DNA of 12,555 bases from Verrucomicrobiota bacterium. Lineage in GTDB: Bacteria; Verrucomicrobiota; Verrucomicrobiia; Methylacidiphilales; Verrucolacustridaceae. A program made the translations under genes and the position numbers. Each line of letters opens with the position of its first letter. Within the stretch, counting starts at the first letter, position 1. The stretch covers positions 1 through 12,555 of the forward strand of contig RGTE01000024.1 of the NCBI GenBank assembly GCA_010025475.1, given 5' to 3'. Below, piece after piece: positions 1-9,902 of this stretch. The notes beneath the pieces are model-generated. The model worked only from the letters and a program-made list of their open reading frames with translations. It was not told the origin of the DNA and did no database searches.

Positions 1-496
1 TGCAGATGGCGGCCGTTCCGGCCGAGCGAACGATCTGAGCCCCACGTCCCGGCACCATTTCGATATTATGCAAAGGCAGCCCTTGGGGAATGGCCCGGAG
101 AGGTAAAGCGTTTCCAATTTCGGCAGCCACGGAGGCCCCGGCCACCACCTTGGCGCCTGCCTTCAGGCCATCGGGGGCCAGGATATAGGCGCGGTCTTTG
201 GGACCATACTCCACCAAGGCGAGACGGGCGGATCGGTTTGGATCGTACTGGATCCCCAGCACCGTGCCGGCGCTGGTGCGCTTGCGGCGGTTCCATTCGA
301 TGATGCGAAACTTCTTTTTATGACCTCCGCCGCGGTGGCGGGAGGTCATCCGACCGTGGGCGTTACGGCCACCGGTGCGACGCTTGATTTCGAGAAGTTT
401 CTTCTCGGGCTTGGAATCCGGCGTCAGCTCGGAGAAATCCCGCAACAGCGTGTAACGGAGAGACGGGGTCAGGGGACGGAATTCTTTCAGGGCCAT
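1..496 (-). CDS. rplB: 50S ribosomal protein L2 (uL2), N-terminal part, cut by window edge
   Basis: L2 is a primary 23S rRNA-binding protein of the large subunit, needed for subunit association and for the peptidyl-transferase region. The frame begins with MALKEFRPLTPSLRY, close to the usual L2 start, and stays open to the window edge, giving 165 residues of a protein normally about 275 long. Family landmarks are RRTGGRNAHGRMTSRHRGGGHKK (about residues 39-61, quoted in part), the RNA-binding OB-fold segment with EYGPKDRAYILAP (about 96-108), and HNIEMVPGRGAQIVRSAGT (about 143-161). The SH3-like domain and the catalytic-centre histidine loop lie beyond the edge. The start is fixed by AAGGAG (504-509), which overlaps the rplW stop codon 11 bases upstream. 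It is the last visible gene of the S10 cluster; rpsS would be expected next. Confidence 0.97.
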   Translation of the reverse strand, partial: MALKEFRPLTPSLRYTLLRDFSELTPDSKPEKKLLEIKRRTGGRNAHGRMTSRHRGGGHKKKFRIIEWNRRKRTSAGTVLGIQYDPNRSARLALVEYGPKDRAYILAPDGLKAGAKVVAGASVAAEIGNALPLRAIPQGLPLHNIEMVPGRGAQIVRSAGTAAIC

Positions 497-507
497 GGTC
501 GTGCTCC

Positions 508-792
508 TTAGGCGGTTTCGATCTTCTGGCCGGCGGCCAGCGTCACGATCGCCCGCTTGGTGTGGTTCTTGCGGCCCAGCTCGCCCCGGCGGGAACGGCG
601 GATCTTACCGGTGCGGCGGAAGGTGTTTACGCGGACCACCTTCTTGCCGAACAGGGCGCTGATCGCCTGGCGGATCTCGAGCTTGGTAGCGTCCGGCGCC
701 ACCTCAAAAAGGTACTGGTTATGGGCGTTTGCCAAACGGGTCCCCTTCTCGGAGACGCAGGGACGGAAGACCACATCGGTGGGCGATCTCAT
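508..792 (-). CDS. rplW: 50S ribosomal protein L23 (uL23)
   Basis: L23 sits at the exit of the peptide tunnel and is the docking site for trigger factor and SRP. The protein has 94 residues, normal for the family. The N-terminal PCVSEKGTRL contains the Glu (residue 15) that matches E. coli Glu18 in the trigger-factor contact. The DATKLEIRQAISALFGKKV segment (34-52) is the conserved helix after the first strand, followed by VNTFRRTGKIRR and a basic loop that enters 23S rRNA, then RAIVTLAAGQKIE. I chose the ATG at 790-792 because it follows GGAGGTG (798-804) by a normal spacing; the longer open frame upstream lies inside rplD and adds residues foreign to L23. The start codon overlaps the rplD stop as ATGA, implying translational coupling. 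Confidence 0.97.
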   Translation of the reverse strand: MRSPTDVVFRPCVSEKGTRLANAHNQYLFEVAPDATKLEIRQAISALFGKKVVRVNTFRRTGKIRRSRRGELGRKNHTKRAIVTLAAGQKIETA

Positions 793-1433
793 GATTTCAC
801 CTCCGCCTTGGTCTTGTTCTGCAGACGTTTGCCCAGCTCGGTCCAGGCATTCTCCTCGATCCAAACCTGGCGCCGCCGAAGCAGATCCTCGGCGTTTACC
901 TCGCGGGCGGTCCGCAGATCCACCTCCCGAAGGTTACGGGCGGCCTTGAGCAGGTTTTGCTCGGGTTGCTTGGACGTCACAATCAGGCAAGAAAGCGGGA
1001 GGCCGGAATCCTTGATCCAACCAATCAGCTCCTTCGTCTTGGGAGCCTTGAGGGCAGGCGCGGAACCAGTGTGCAGGGCGCCTTGGGTCGCAAGGTCGCT
1101 GATGGCACGACGCAGGGCGGTTTTCAAAACGGTCTTGGGAAGATTTTTGCGGTAGCTGCGGGGGTGCGGTCCAAAGACCACGCCGCCTCCCACCCACACG
1201 GGTGAGGATTTGTATCCGGCGCGGGCGCGACCGGTCCCCTTCTGCCTCCACGGCTTCTTGCCGGAGAGATCGACGGTGGCCTTGGTCAGCGTGCTGTGAG
1301 TACCGGAACGGCGGGCCGCCCGATAGGCAGTCACGGCCTCGTGCAGTGCCTGGCTGGCCTTGCGGTTCTTATAGAGCTCGACCCCGAGCGCTTTTTCGGC
1401 CGCCGCCAGGTTGATGGGCTTGCCCTTGCTCAT
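789..1433 (-). CDS. rplD: 50S ribosomal protein L4 (uL4)
   Basis: L4 is an early-assembly 23S rRNA-binding protein whose extended loop lines the peptide tunnel near the macrolide site; in E. coli it also represses its own operon. The 214-residue product has the hallmark tunnel loop GKKPWRQKGTGRARAG (about 58-73) followed by SSPVWVGGGVVFGPHPR, and the C-terminal globular signature ENLLKAARNLREVDLR in slightly diverged form (preceded by PEQN). No macrolide-resistance change is obvious in the loop (Lys and Gly positions of KKPWRQKGTG are standard). The ATG at 1431-1433 is only 2 bases after the rplC stop; the open frame continues upstream within rplC but that extension is not L4-like. The stop is TGA, the only non-TAA stop visible here, forced by the ATGA overlap with rplW. 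Confidence 0.97.
   Translation of the reverse strand: MSKGKPINLAAAEKALGVELYKNRKASQALHEAVTAYRAARRSGTHSTLTKATVDLSGKKPWRQKGTGRARAGYKSSPVWVGGGVVFGPHPRSYRKNLPKTVLKTALRRAISDLATQGALHTGSAPALKAPKTKELIGWIKDSGLPLSCLIVTSKQPEQNLLKAARNLREVDLRTAREVNAEDLLRRRQVWIEENAWTELGKRLQNKTKAEVKS
798..804 (-). promoter_or_regulatory. rplW ribosome binding site within the rplD 3' end
   Basis: GGAGGTG lies in the last codons of rplD (encoding the Glu-Val of the AEVKS tail), with the GGAGG core 7 bases before the rplW ATG, which overlaps the rplD TGA. This is the strongest anti-Shine-Dalgarno match in the window and is typical of tightly coupled genes. Confidence 0.85.
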
Positions 1434-1435
1434 GA

Positions 1436-2080
1436 TTAAGCCTTCACCTCGGCTTTGATCGCGTCCCGGACAATCACCAGGCTGCCATTCGGTCCCGGCA
1501 CCGCGCCGCGGACGAGCAGGAGCTTGTCGTTTTCCCGGACTTGGATGACCCGCAAATTCTGAACCGTGCAGTTGTCTCCGCCAAACGTCCCCGGCATGCC
1601 CGCGTTCTTGTACACGCGGCCGGGGGTGGAACGGCAACCAATGGCCCCGTTCCGGCGGTGAGTGGTGGAACCGTGCGCATCAGCTTGCCCGGCGTAGTTG
1701 TGCTTCCTCATGACACCGTGGAAGCCCTTCCCCTTGGAAACCCCGAGGACGTCGACCAGCTGGCCAGCTTTGAAACGATTGAGATTCACTTCCGCGCCTG
1801 CGGCAAGATCAGCCGGAGCCGCCCGGAACTGACGAAGGGCGAGCGGATTCTTTCTCCCCTGCTTCTCGAACGCCACCCGCTGGGCTTTGTTGGTGCGGGA
1901 GGCCTTGCGTTCGCCCATACCTAATACCACGGCTTTCACTCCGTTCTTCTCCGGGGTGCGAACTTCGTAGACGGTGTTGGGTTCGGCGGAAATGACGGTC
2001 ACGGCGGTGGCTTGGCCCTGGTCATCATAGACCCGGGTCATGCCCACCTTCTTTCCGATCATGCCAAAGCGCTCGATCAT
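1436..2080 (-). CDS. rplC: 50S ribosomal protein L3 (uL3)
   Basis: L3 initiates 50S assembly, binding both ends of 23S rRNA, and its central extension reaches close to the peptidyl-transferase centre. The product has 214 residues (E. coli 209). It opens with MIERFGMIGKKVGMTRVYDD, and shows VLGVSKGKGFHGVMRKHNY (111-129), the extension HRRNGAIGCRSTPGRVYKNAGMPG (141-164, quoted in segments), and the C-terminal LLLVRGAVPGPNGSLVIVRD. The start at 2078-2080 is preferred over an internal Met codon six residues later because AAGGAG (2087-2092) stands 6 bases before it. The gap to rpsJ is 11 bases. At the position of the E. coli Gln150 that PrmB methylates, this protein has Ser151. Confidence 0.97.
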   Translation of the reverse strand: MIERFGMIGKKVGMTRVYDDQGQATAVTVISAEPNTVYEVRTPEKNGVKAVVLGMGERKASRTNKAQRVAFEKQGRKNPLALRQFRAAPADLAAGAEVNLNRFKAGQLVDVLGVSKGKGFHGVMRKHNYAGQADAHGSTTHRRNGAIGCRSTPGRVYKNAGMPGTFGGDNCTVQNLRVIQVRENDKLLLVRGAVPGPNGSLVIVRDAIKAEVKA

Positions 2081-2086
2081 GGGTTT

Positions 2087-2092
2087 CTCCTT
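2087..2092 (-). promoter_or_regulatory. rplC ribosome binding site overlapping the rpsJ stop
   Basis: AAGGAG, beginning with the last base of the rpsJ stop codon, stands 6 bases before the rplC ATG at 2078-2080. It supports this start over the Met codon six residues downstream. Confidence 0.85.
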
Positions 2093-2400
2093 TAAATCTT
2101 GATGGTGATATCCACCCCGGCCGGCAGGTTCAGCTTCTTCAGCTCATCCACTGTCTTTCCGGAGGGCTCGAGGATGTCGAGAAGACGCTTGTGGGTGCGG
2201 ATTTCAAACTGCTCCATGCTCTTTTTGTCGCAGTGCGGGGAGCGATTCACGGTGTAGCGCTCAATCTTGGTCGGCAGCGGGATCGGGCCGGCCACACGCG
2301 AACCGGTCCGATTCGCGGTCTCGGCGATCTCCCCCGCCGCCTTGTCGAGAAGGCGGTAGTCAAAGGACTTGAGACGGATGCGGATGCGGGTCGCGGGCAT
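2092..2400 (-). CDS. rpsJ: 30S ribosomal protein S10 (uS10, NusE)
   Basis: S10 is part of the 30S head and, as NusE, pairs with NusB and NusG in transcription antitermination and coupling. It has 102 residues, the standard length. Diagnostic segments are RIRIRLKSFDYRLLD at the N-terminus, the long loop GPIPLPTKIERYTVNRSPH (38-56), the EQFEIRTHKRLLDI motif (63-76) and the C-terminal LPAGVDITIKI. The ATG is just 3 bases after the fusA stop, with AAGGA (2407-2411) formed by the final codons of fusA, so its translation is probably coupled to EF-G synthesis. In E. coli rpsJ heads its own operon behind a long L4-controlled leader; here there is no space for such a leader or for a promoter between the genes. 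Confidence 0.98.
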   Translation of the reverse strand: MPATRIRIRLKSFDYRLLDKAAGEIAETANRTGSRVAGPIPLPTKIERYTVNRSPHCDKKSMEQFEIRTHKRLLDILEPSGKTVDELKKLNLPAGVDITIKI

Positions 2401-2403
2401 GGC

Positions 2404-4551
2404 TTATCCTTTCTTCTGCTGCGTTACGGTGGCCAGCACGCTGGAAGGCACCTGTTCGAAATGAGACGGTTCCATGGAGTAGGCGGCCCGGCCGCGGGAA
2501 AGGGATCGGATCGTGTTCACGTAGCCAAACATTTCAGCGAGCGGCACTTCGGCCTTCACGATGGAAGTCAGGTTCTTGGAATCGACATTCATGATCTTGC
2601 CGCGACGTCTGTTGATGTCCCCGAGGATGTCTCCCTGGAACTCATCCGGAGTGGAACATTCCACGGACATGATGGGCTCCAGTAGGATCGGGCCTGCCTT
2701 CTGCATGGCGTCCTTCACTGCAAAAATCGCAGCCATTTTGAAGGCCAACTCATTGGAATCCACCTCGTGATAAGAGCCGTCCATGATCTGGATCTTCATG
2801 TCGATGACCGGACTGCCGTGAATGACCCCGTTGAGCAGGGCCTCTTCGACACCCTTTTTCACCGCCGGGATGTACTCCTTCGGAATGTTTCCACCAGTCA
2901 CCTTATTTTCGATCTCGATCCCCTTGCCCCGTTCCTGAGGCGCCACCTGAAGAATGACATGTCCGTACTGCCCGCGTCCTCCCGACTGCTTGATCAACTT
3001 GCCTTCACCCGGGGAGGGCTTGGTGATGGTTTCGCGGTAGGCAATCTGCGGTGCGCCCGCATTGGTCTCCACGCTGAACTCCCGCTTGAGACGGTCGCAA
3101 ATGATTTCGAGGTGGAGCTCGCCCATGCCGCTGATGATGGTTTGCCCGGTCTCCTCATTTGTCTTCACCATGAAGGTAGGATCTTCTTCAGAAAGACGCT
3201 GAAGGGCCTCCCCCATCTTTTCACGGTCACCCTTGGTCTTCGGTTCTACCGCCATCGAAATCACGGGCTCGGGGAAACTGGGCGGCTCAAGGGTGATTTC
3301 AAACTCCTCGTTGCAAAGCGTGTCACCGGTGGCGATGTCCTTGAGACCGACGGTGGCGGCAATGTCTCCGGCGAAAACGGTGTCGATGTCCTCCCGCTTG
3401 TCCGCCTGGATTTGGACCAGGCGGCTGACGCGTTCCCGTTTCCGGGTGCGGGAATTATAGATAAACTCGCCTTTGCTGAGCTTGCCGGAGTAGACGCGGA
3501 AGAAGATCAGCTTCCCGACGTACGGATCGGTCCAGAGCTTGAAGGCCAAAGAGCAGAATTTCTCGCTGTCATCGACCTTCACCGGGATCCGCTCCTCGGG
3601 ATTTTCGGTGCTGTGGCCGACGGCCGGGGGAATATCGATCGGGCTGGGAAGGTATTCCACCACCGCATCGATGAGGCCCTGCACGCCCTTGTTCTTGAAG
3701 GCGGATCCGCCCACCACCGGCACCAGCTTGTTGGCGATCACCACTCGGCGGATGGCTTCCTTGAGTTGCTTCGCCGTGGGCCGTTTTTCTTCCAGGAACA
3801 TGTTGCCGACTTCCTCGTCCACGTCGGCCACGGCTTCCACCAGCCGATCGAGGGCTTTCTTGGCCTCTTCCTTGTATTCTGCGGGGATTTCCGCGATCTC
3901 ATAGGTCGAGCCGAGGTTCTTGCTGTCCGTGTAAAGGAAGGCCTTCTGGTTGATCAGATCAATCTGGCCGAGGAGTTTGTCCTCCTTGCCGAGCGGCAAC
4001 AGGATCGGCACCGCGTTGGCCCCGAGTTTCGTGCGCATCTCATGAACGGCCTTTTCGAAATCCGCACCAGTGCGATCCATCTTGTTGACGAACGCGATCC
4101 GAGGAACCCCGTACTTGTTGGCCTGGCGCCAGACGGTTTCGCTTTGCGGTTGCACACCGGCCACGCCGCAAAACACCGCGATCGCACCGTCGAGAACCCG
4201 GAGCGAACGCTCCACCTCGGCGGTGAAGTCAACGTGTCCGGGAGTATCGATGATATTGATGCGGTTCTTGGTTTTCTCAAAAGATTTCACCAGGCCGGCT
4301 TCTTCGCGCACCGGCCAGAAACAGGTGGTGGCGGCGGAGGTGATCGTGATGCCGCGCTCGCGCTCCTGCTCCATCCAGTCGGTCACGGTCGTGCCCTCGT
4401 GCACCTCACCGATCTTGTGGATGCTGCCGGTGTAAAAGAGGATTCGCTCGGTCAGGGTCGTCTTCCCCGCGTCAATGTGGGCGCAGATCCCGATGTTGCG
4501 GGTACGCTCAAGCGTGTAAGGGCGGGCGGTACCGTTGGCGGCGGGAGGCAT
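2404..4551 (-). CDS. fusA: Translation elongation factor G (EF-G)
   Basis: EF-G is the GTPase that drives ribosomal translocation and, with RRF, ribosome recycling. The 715-residue product has all five domains: G domain (about 1-310) with G1 AHIDAGKTT (24-32), switch I RERGITI (64-70), G3 DTPGHVDF (102-109, catalytic His106), G4 NKMD (156-159) and G5 GSAFKNKG (282-289); domain II (about 320-420); domain III (about 425-500); domain IV with SGGRGQYGHV (523-532) and DGSYHEVDSNELAFK (591-605); domain V to the end. The G5 motif and intact domain IV match canonical EF-G1. About eight extra residues (around 82-96) precede the DTPGH strand compared with E. coli. I chose the ATG at 4549-4551, preceded by AAGGAG; an in-frame TTG at 4581 lies inside rpsG and is unlikely. 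No tuf gene follows. Confidence 0.98.
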   Translation of the reverse strand: MPPAANGTARPYTLERTRNIGICAHIDAGKTTLTERILFYTGSIHKIGEVHEGTTVTDWMEQERERGITITSAATTCFWPVREEAGLVKSFEKTKNRINIIDTPGHVDFTAEVERSLRVLDGAIAVFCGVAGVQPQSETVWRQANKYGVPRIAFVNKMDRTGADFEKAVHEMRTKLGANAVPILLPLGKEDKLLGQIDLINQKAFLYTDSKNLGSTYEIAEIPAEYKEEAKKALDRLVEAVADVDEEVGNMFLEEKRPTAKQLKEAIRRVVIANKLVPVVGGSAFKNKGVQGLIDAVVEYLPSPIDIPPAVGHSTENPEERIPVKVDDSEKFCSLAFKLWTDPYVGKLIFFRVYSGKLSKGEFIYNSRTRKRERVSRLVQIQADKREDIDTVFAGDIAATVGLKDIATGDTLCNEEFEITLEPPSFPEPVISMAVEPKTKGDREKMGEALQRLSEEDPTFMVKTNEETGQTIISGMGELHLEIICDRLKREFSVETNAGAPQIAYRETITKPSPGEGKLIKQSGGRGQYGHVILQVAPQERGKGIEIENKVTGGNIPKEYIPAVKKGVEEALLNGVIHGSPVIDMKIQIMDGSYHEVDSNELAFKMAAIFAVKDAMQKAGPILLEPIMSVECSTPDEFQGDILGDINRRRGKIMNVDSKNLTSIVKAEVPLAEMFGYVNTIRSLSRGRAAYSMEPSHFEQVPSSVLATVTQQKKG

Positions 4552-4557
4552 GGTCGT

Positions 4558-4564
4558 CTCCTTA
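4558..4564 (-). promoter_or_regulatory. fusA ribosome binding site overlapping the rpsG stop
   Basis: TAAGGAG combines the rpsG stop codon and a strong Shine-Dalgarno sequence, 6 bases before the fusA ATG. It decides for the start at 4551 over the in-frame TTG at 4581. The junction is nearly identical to that before rplB (504-510). Confidence 0.88.
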
Positions 4565-5035
4565 CCAGCGCAGGTGGGCAAAGGCCCGGTTCGCCTGCGC
4601 CATGCGGTGAGTTTCGTCCCGTTTCTTCACGGCGTTCCCCTGCCCGGCCGCGGCATCGCGGATTTCCTGAGCGAGGGCCTTCTCAAAAGCGACTCCCTTG
4701 CGGTTGTTGGCGAGATCCACGATCCAGCGAAGCGCAAGGGCAAGCTGACGTTCCGGGCTGGTTTCCACAGGCACCTGGTAGGTGGCGCCGCCGACTCGGC
4801 GAGACTTCACTTCCAGACGGGGCTTCACATTGTCCACGGCCTTGCTGACCACCGCCAGAGGATCTCCGCCCGAACCACCCTCGTTGGCGCGTTTGATCGC
4901 GTTGTAAACCAGACGGCTCGCCGTCGAGAGCTTCCCACGCCGTAACACGTAGCCAATCATCCGGCCGACCAGCGGACTCTCGTAGACGGGATCCGCGTGG
5001 ATCGGACGGGCTTCGTGACGGCGACGGCGTGCCAT
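4562..5035 (-). CDS. rpsG: 30S ribosomal protein S7 (uS7)
   Basis: S7 nucleates assembly of the 30S head and contacts the E-site tRNA and mRNA exit. Its 157 residues match the family length of about 156. The N-terminal MARRRRHEARPIHADPVY is the usual basic tail; the signature VDNVKPRLEVKSRRVGGATYQVPV is at about 67-90 (quoted in part), followed by ALRWIVDLANNR (101-112) and the C-terminal GNAVKKRDETHRMAQANRAF helix region. The gene begins 9 bases after rpsL, with AGGGGA (5039-5044) touching the rpsL stop codon. In E. coli, S7 represses this operon by binding a structured rpsL-rpsG intercistronic region of roughly 100 bases; a 9-base gap cannot hold that element, so any feedback must act elsewhere. 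Confidence 0.98.
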   Translation of the reverse strand: MARRRRHEARPIHADPVYESPLVGRMIGYVLRRGKLSTASRLVYNAIKRANEGGSGGDPLAVVSKAVDNVKPRLEVKSRRVGGATYQVPVETSPERQLALALRWIVDLANNRKGVAFEKALAQEIRDAAAGQGNAVKKRDETHRMAQANRAFAHLRW

Positions 5036-5044
5036 AAATCCCCT

Positions 5045-5488
5045 TTAGGCCTTGGCCGGCTTGGCTTCCGCCGCCGCTTTGGCCGCCCCGCCCCCCTTGG
5101 GACGTTTGACGCCATATTTGGATCGGGAAACCAAACGGGCGAGTTTGTTGGTGTTGCTGGGACCGGAGGCACCGAGGGCGTCGAGTGTGCCGCGGACGAT
5201 ATGGTAACGGACGCCGGGCAAGTCCTTCACACGTCCACCGCGGACGAGGACGATGGAGTGTTCCTGCAGGTTGTGATTTTCCCCGGGGATGTAGGCGATG
5301 ACTTCCTCCCCATTGGTCAGACGGACTTTCGCGACCTTACGCAAAGCGGAATTCGGCTTCTTCGGCGTACGGGTCATCACCTGGAGACAGACGCCGCGAC
5401 GCTGGGGACAGCCGTGCAGAGCAGGGGCTTTCGTGCCGCGTCGGATGGCGGCTCGCCCAAATCGCACCAACTGGTTGATCGTCGGCAT
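5045..5488 (-). CDS. rpsL: 30S ribosomal protein S12 (uS12), with C-terminal tail
   Basis: S12 lies at the decoding centre and controls accuracy. The protein has 147 residues versus 124 in E. coli. The core is canonical: MPTINQLVRFGR start, LHGCPQRRGVC (24-34), the decoding loop TPKKPNSALRK (41-51) and GGRVKDLPGVRYHIVRG (84-100). Lys residues at the two classical streptomycin-resistance sites (E. coli K42 and K87) are wild type, and Asp89 matches the residue methylthiolated by RimO. After the normal end near KYGVKRPK there is an extra tail rich in Ala and Lys (about 132-147). The open frame extends 34 codons further upstream, but I place the start at 5486-5488, where the S12 homology begins and GGGGAG (5495-5500) is correctly spaced. 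It is first in the group after the 217-base gap. Confidence 0.97.
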   Translation of the reverse strand: MPTINQLVRFGRAAIRRGTKAPALHGCPQRRGVCLQVMTRTPKKPNSALRKVAKVRLTNGEEVIAYIPGENHNLQEHSIVLVRGGRVKDLPGVRYHIVRGTLDALGASGPSNTNKLARLVSRSKYGVKRPKGGGAAKAAAEAKPAKA

Positions 5489-5494
5489 CTTGTT

Positions 5495-5500
5495 CTCCCC
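5495..5500 (-). promoter_or_regulatory. rpsL ribosome binding site
   Basis: GGGGAG on the mRNA strand, 6 bases before the ATG at 5486-5488. It fixes the S12 start against the in-frame GTG at 5590. Confidence 0.85.
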
Positions 5501-5539
5501 CGCGGGCGTCCAAAGGTAGAGGGCACCCCTTGTGCGGGT

Positions 5540-5567
5540 TCCATGAAGCGCGTGGCGCACGCATGGA
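5540..5567 (-). promoter_or_regulatory. Leader hairpin 2 upstream of rpsL
   Basis: The transcript can pair TCCAT-GCGTG with CACGC and ATGGA around a CGC loop, leaving a five-base one-sided bulge (GCTTC). The result is ten base pairs in two helices, about 50 bases before the rpsL start codon. A helix broken by an asymmetric bulge is a common shape for ribosomal-protein binding sites, but no match to a known element is claimed. Confidence 0.5.
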
Positions 5568-5568
5568 G

Positions 5569-5588
5569 GACGATCCCCTCGGACCGTC
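5569..5588 (-). promoter_or_regulatory. Leader hairpin 1 upstream of rpsL
   Basis: The transcript forms GACGGTCC-GAGG-GGATCGTC, an eight-pair stem with one G-U pair and a GAGG tetraloop. The loop sequence itself resembles a Shine-Dalgarno sequence. It is separated by one base from hairpin 2. An AUG-UGA start-stop pair (5587-5592) overlaps its upstream foot. Confidence 0.5.
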
Positions 5589-5662
5589 ACATGCCGACTG
5601 ACCTAAACCGGCTAATCCCTTTGGGCTCCGGTCGGATGACAGCGGAAATTTAAATCCTGCCG

Positions 5663-5685
5663 AAAAAGCCCCTTGATGACAAGGG
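5663..5685 (-). terminator. Probable intrinsic terminator after rpoC
   Basis: Beginning 20 bases after the rpoC stop, the transcript reads CCCTTG-TCAT-CAAGGG and then GC followed by five T. The six-pair stem with a four-base loop and T-tract fits a Rho-independent terminator, preceded by an A-run on the other side. The stem is short, so it may act as a partial attenuator rather than a full stop between rpoBC and the ribosomal protein genes. Confidence 0.65.
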
Positions 5686-5705
5686 TTTTCCGCGAATTTT
5701 TTACC

Positions 5706-9861
<4,156 letters not shown>

Positions 9862-9878
<17 letters not shown>

Positions 9879-9898
9879 GGGATGGGTCTCTTGGGTCT
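9862..9898 (-). repeat. Three copies of AGACCCA around the rpoC start
   Basis: On the mRNA strand the heptamer AGACCCA occurs at 9892-9898 and 9883-9889 in the rpoB-rpoC gap, separated by 2 bases, and again at 9862-9868 in codons 4-6 of rpoC. The first and third copies share nine bases, CAGACCCAA. The first two copies take up most of the 24-base gap, which lacks a strong Shine-Dalgarno sequence. This may be a local duplication or a protein- or RNA-binding element; the sequence alone cannot distinguish these. Confidence 0.6.
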
Positions 9899-9902
9899 GG
9901 GG

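Larger units (their letters stand above)
5489..5705 (-). promoter_or_regulatory. rpoC-rpsL intergenic region: terminator plus rpsL leader
   Basis: This is the only gap above 24 bases in the window. In transcription order it holds the rpoC terminator (5663-5685), an AT-rich patch (GATTTAAATTT, about 5645-5655), a region with possible weak pairing (CCGAC 5631-5635 with GTCGG 5594-5598), two tandem hairpins (5569-5588 and 5540-5567), a weaker four-pair hairpin (5523-5535) and the rpsL Shine-Dalgarno sequence. A promoter for rpsL would be expected here, but I could not find a -35/-10 pair with acceptable spacing; the AT-rich patch is the only plausible -10 or UP-like sequence. The location and pairing suggest a cis-acting leader, possibly for feedback by S7 or S12, which is inference. 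Confidence 0.55.

Noticed and set aside
4552..4581. Upstream TTG start adding ten residues to EF-G
   Set aside because: It would lie inside rpsG without a binding site, while the ATG at 4551 has an ideal one.
2767..4848. Open frame of 693 codons on the plus strand opposite fusA
   Set aside because: It mirrors the codon bias of fusA in the antisense frame, ends inside rpsG, and its translation has no recognisable domain.
5337..5564. Possible 75-codon leader gene beginning in hairpin 2 and overlapping rpsL out of frame
   Set aside because: A GAGGGG lies upstream of its ATG, but most of the frame is in the conserved rpsL coding region and its composition looks like an out-of-frame translation.
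5489..5590. Longer S12 from an in-frame GTG at 5590
   Set aside because: The added 34 residues are unlike S12 and cover the predicted leader hairpins; the shorter start has a strong binding site and matches the family N-terminus.
5638..5680. Promoter with -35 TTGTCA in the terminator and -10 in the AT-rich patch
   Set aside because: The spacing is 20 or more bases, too long for a normal sigma-70 promoter, so no promoter is annotated.
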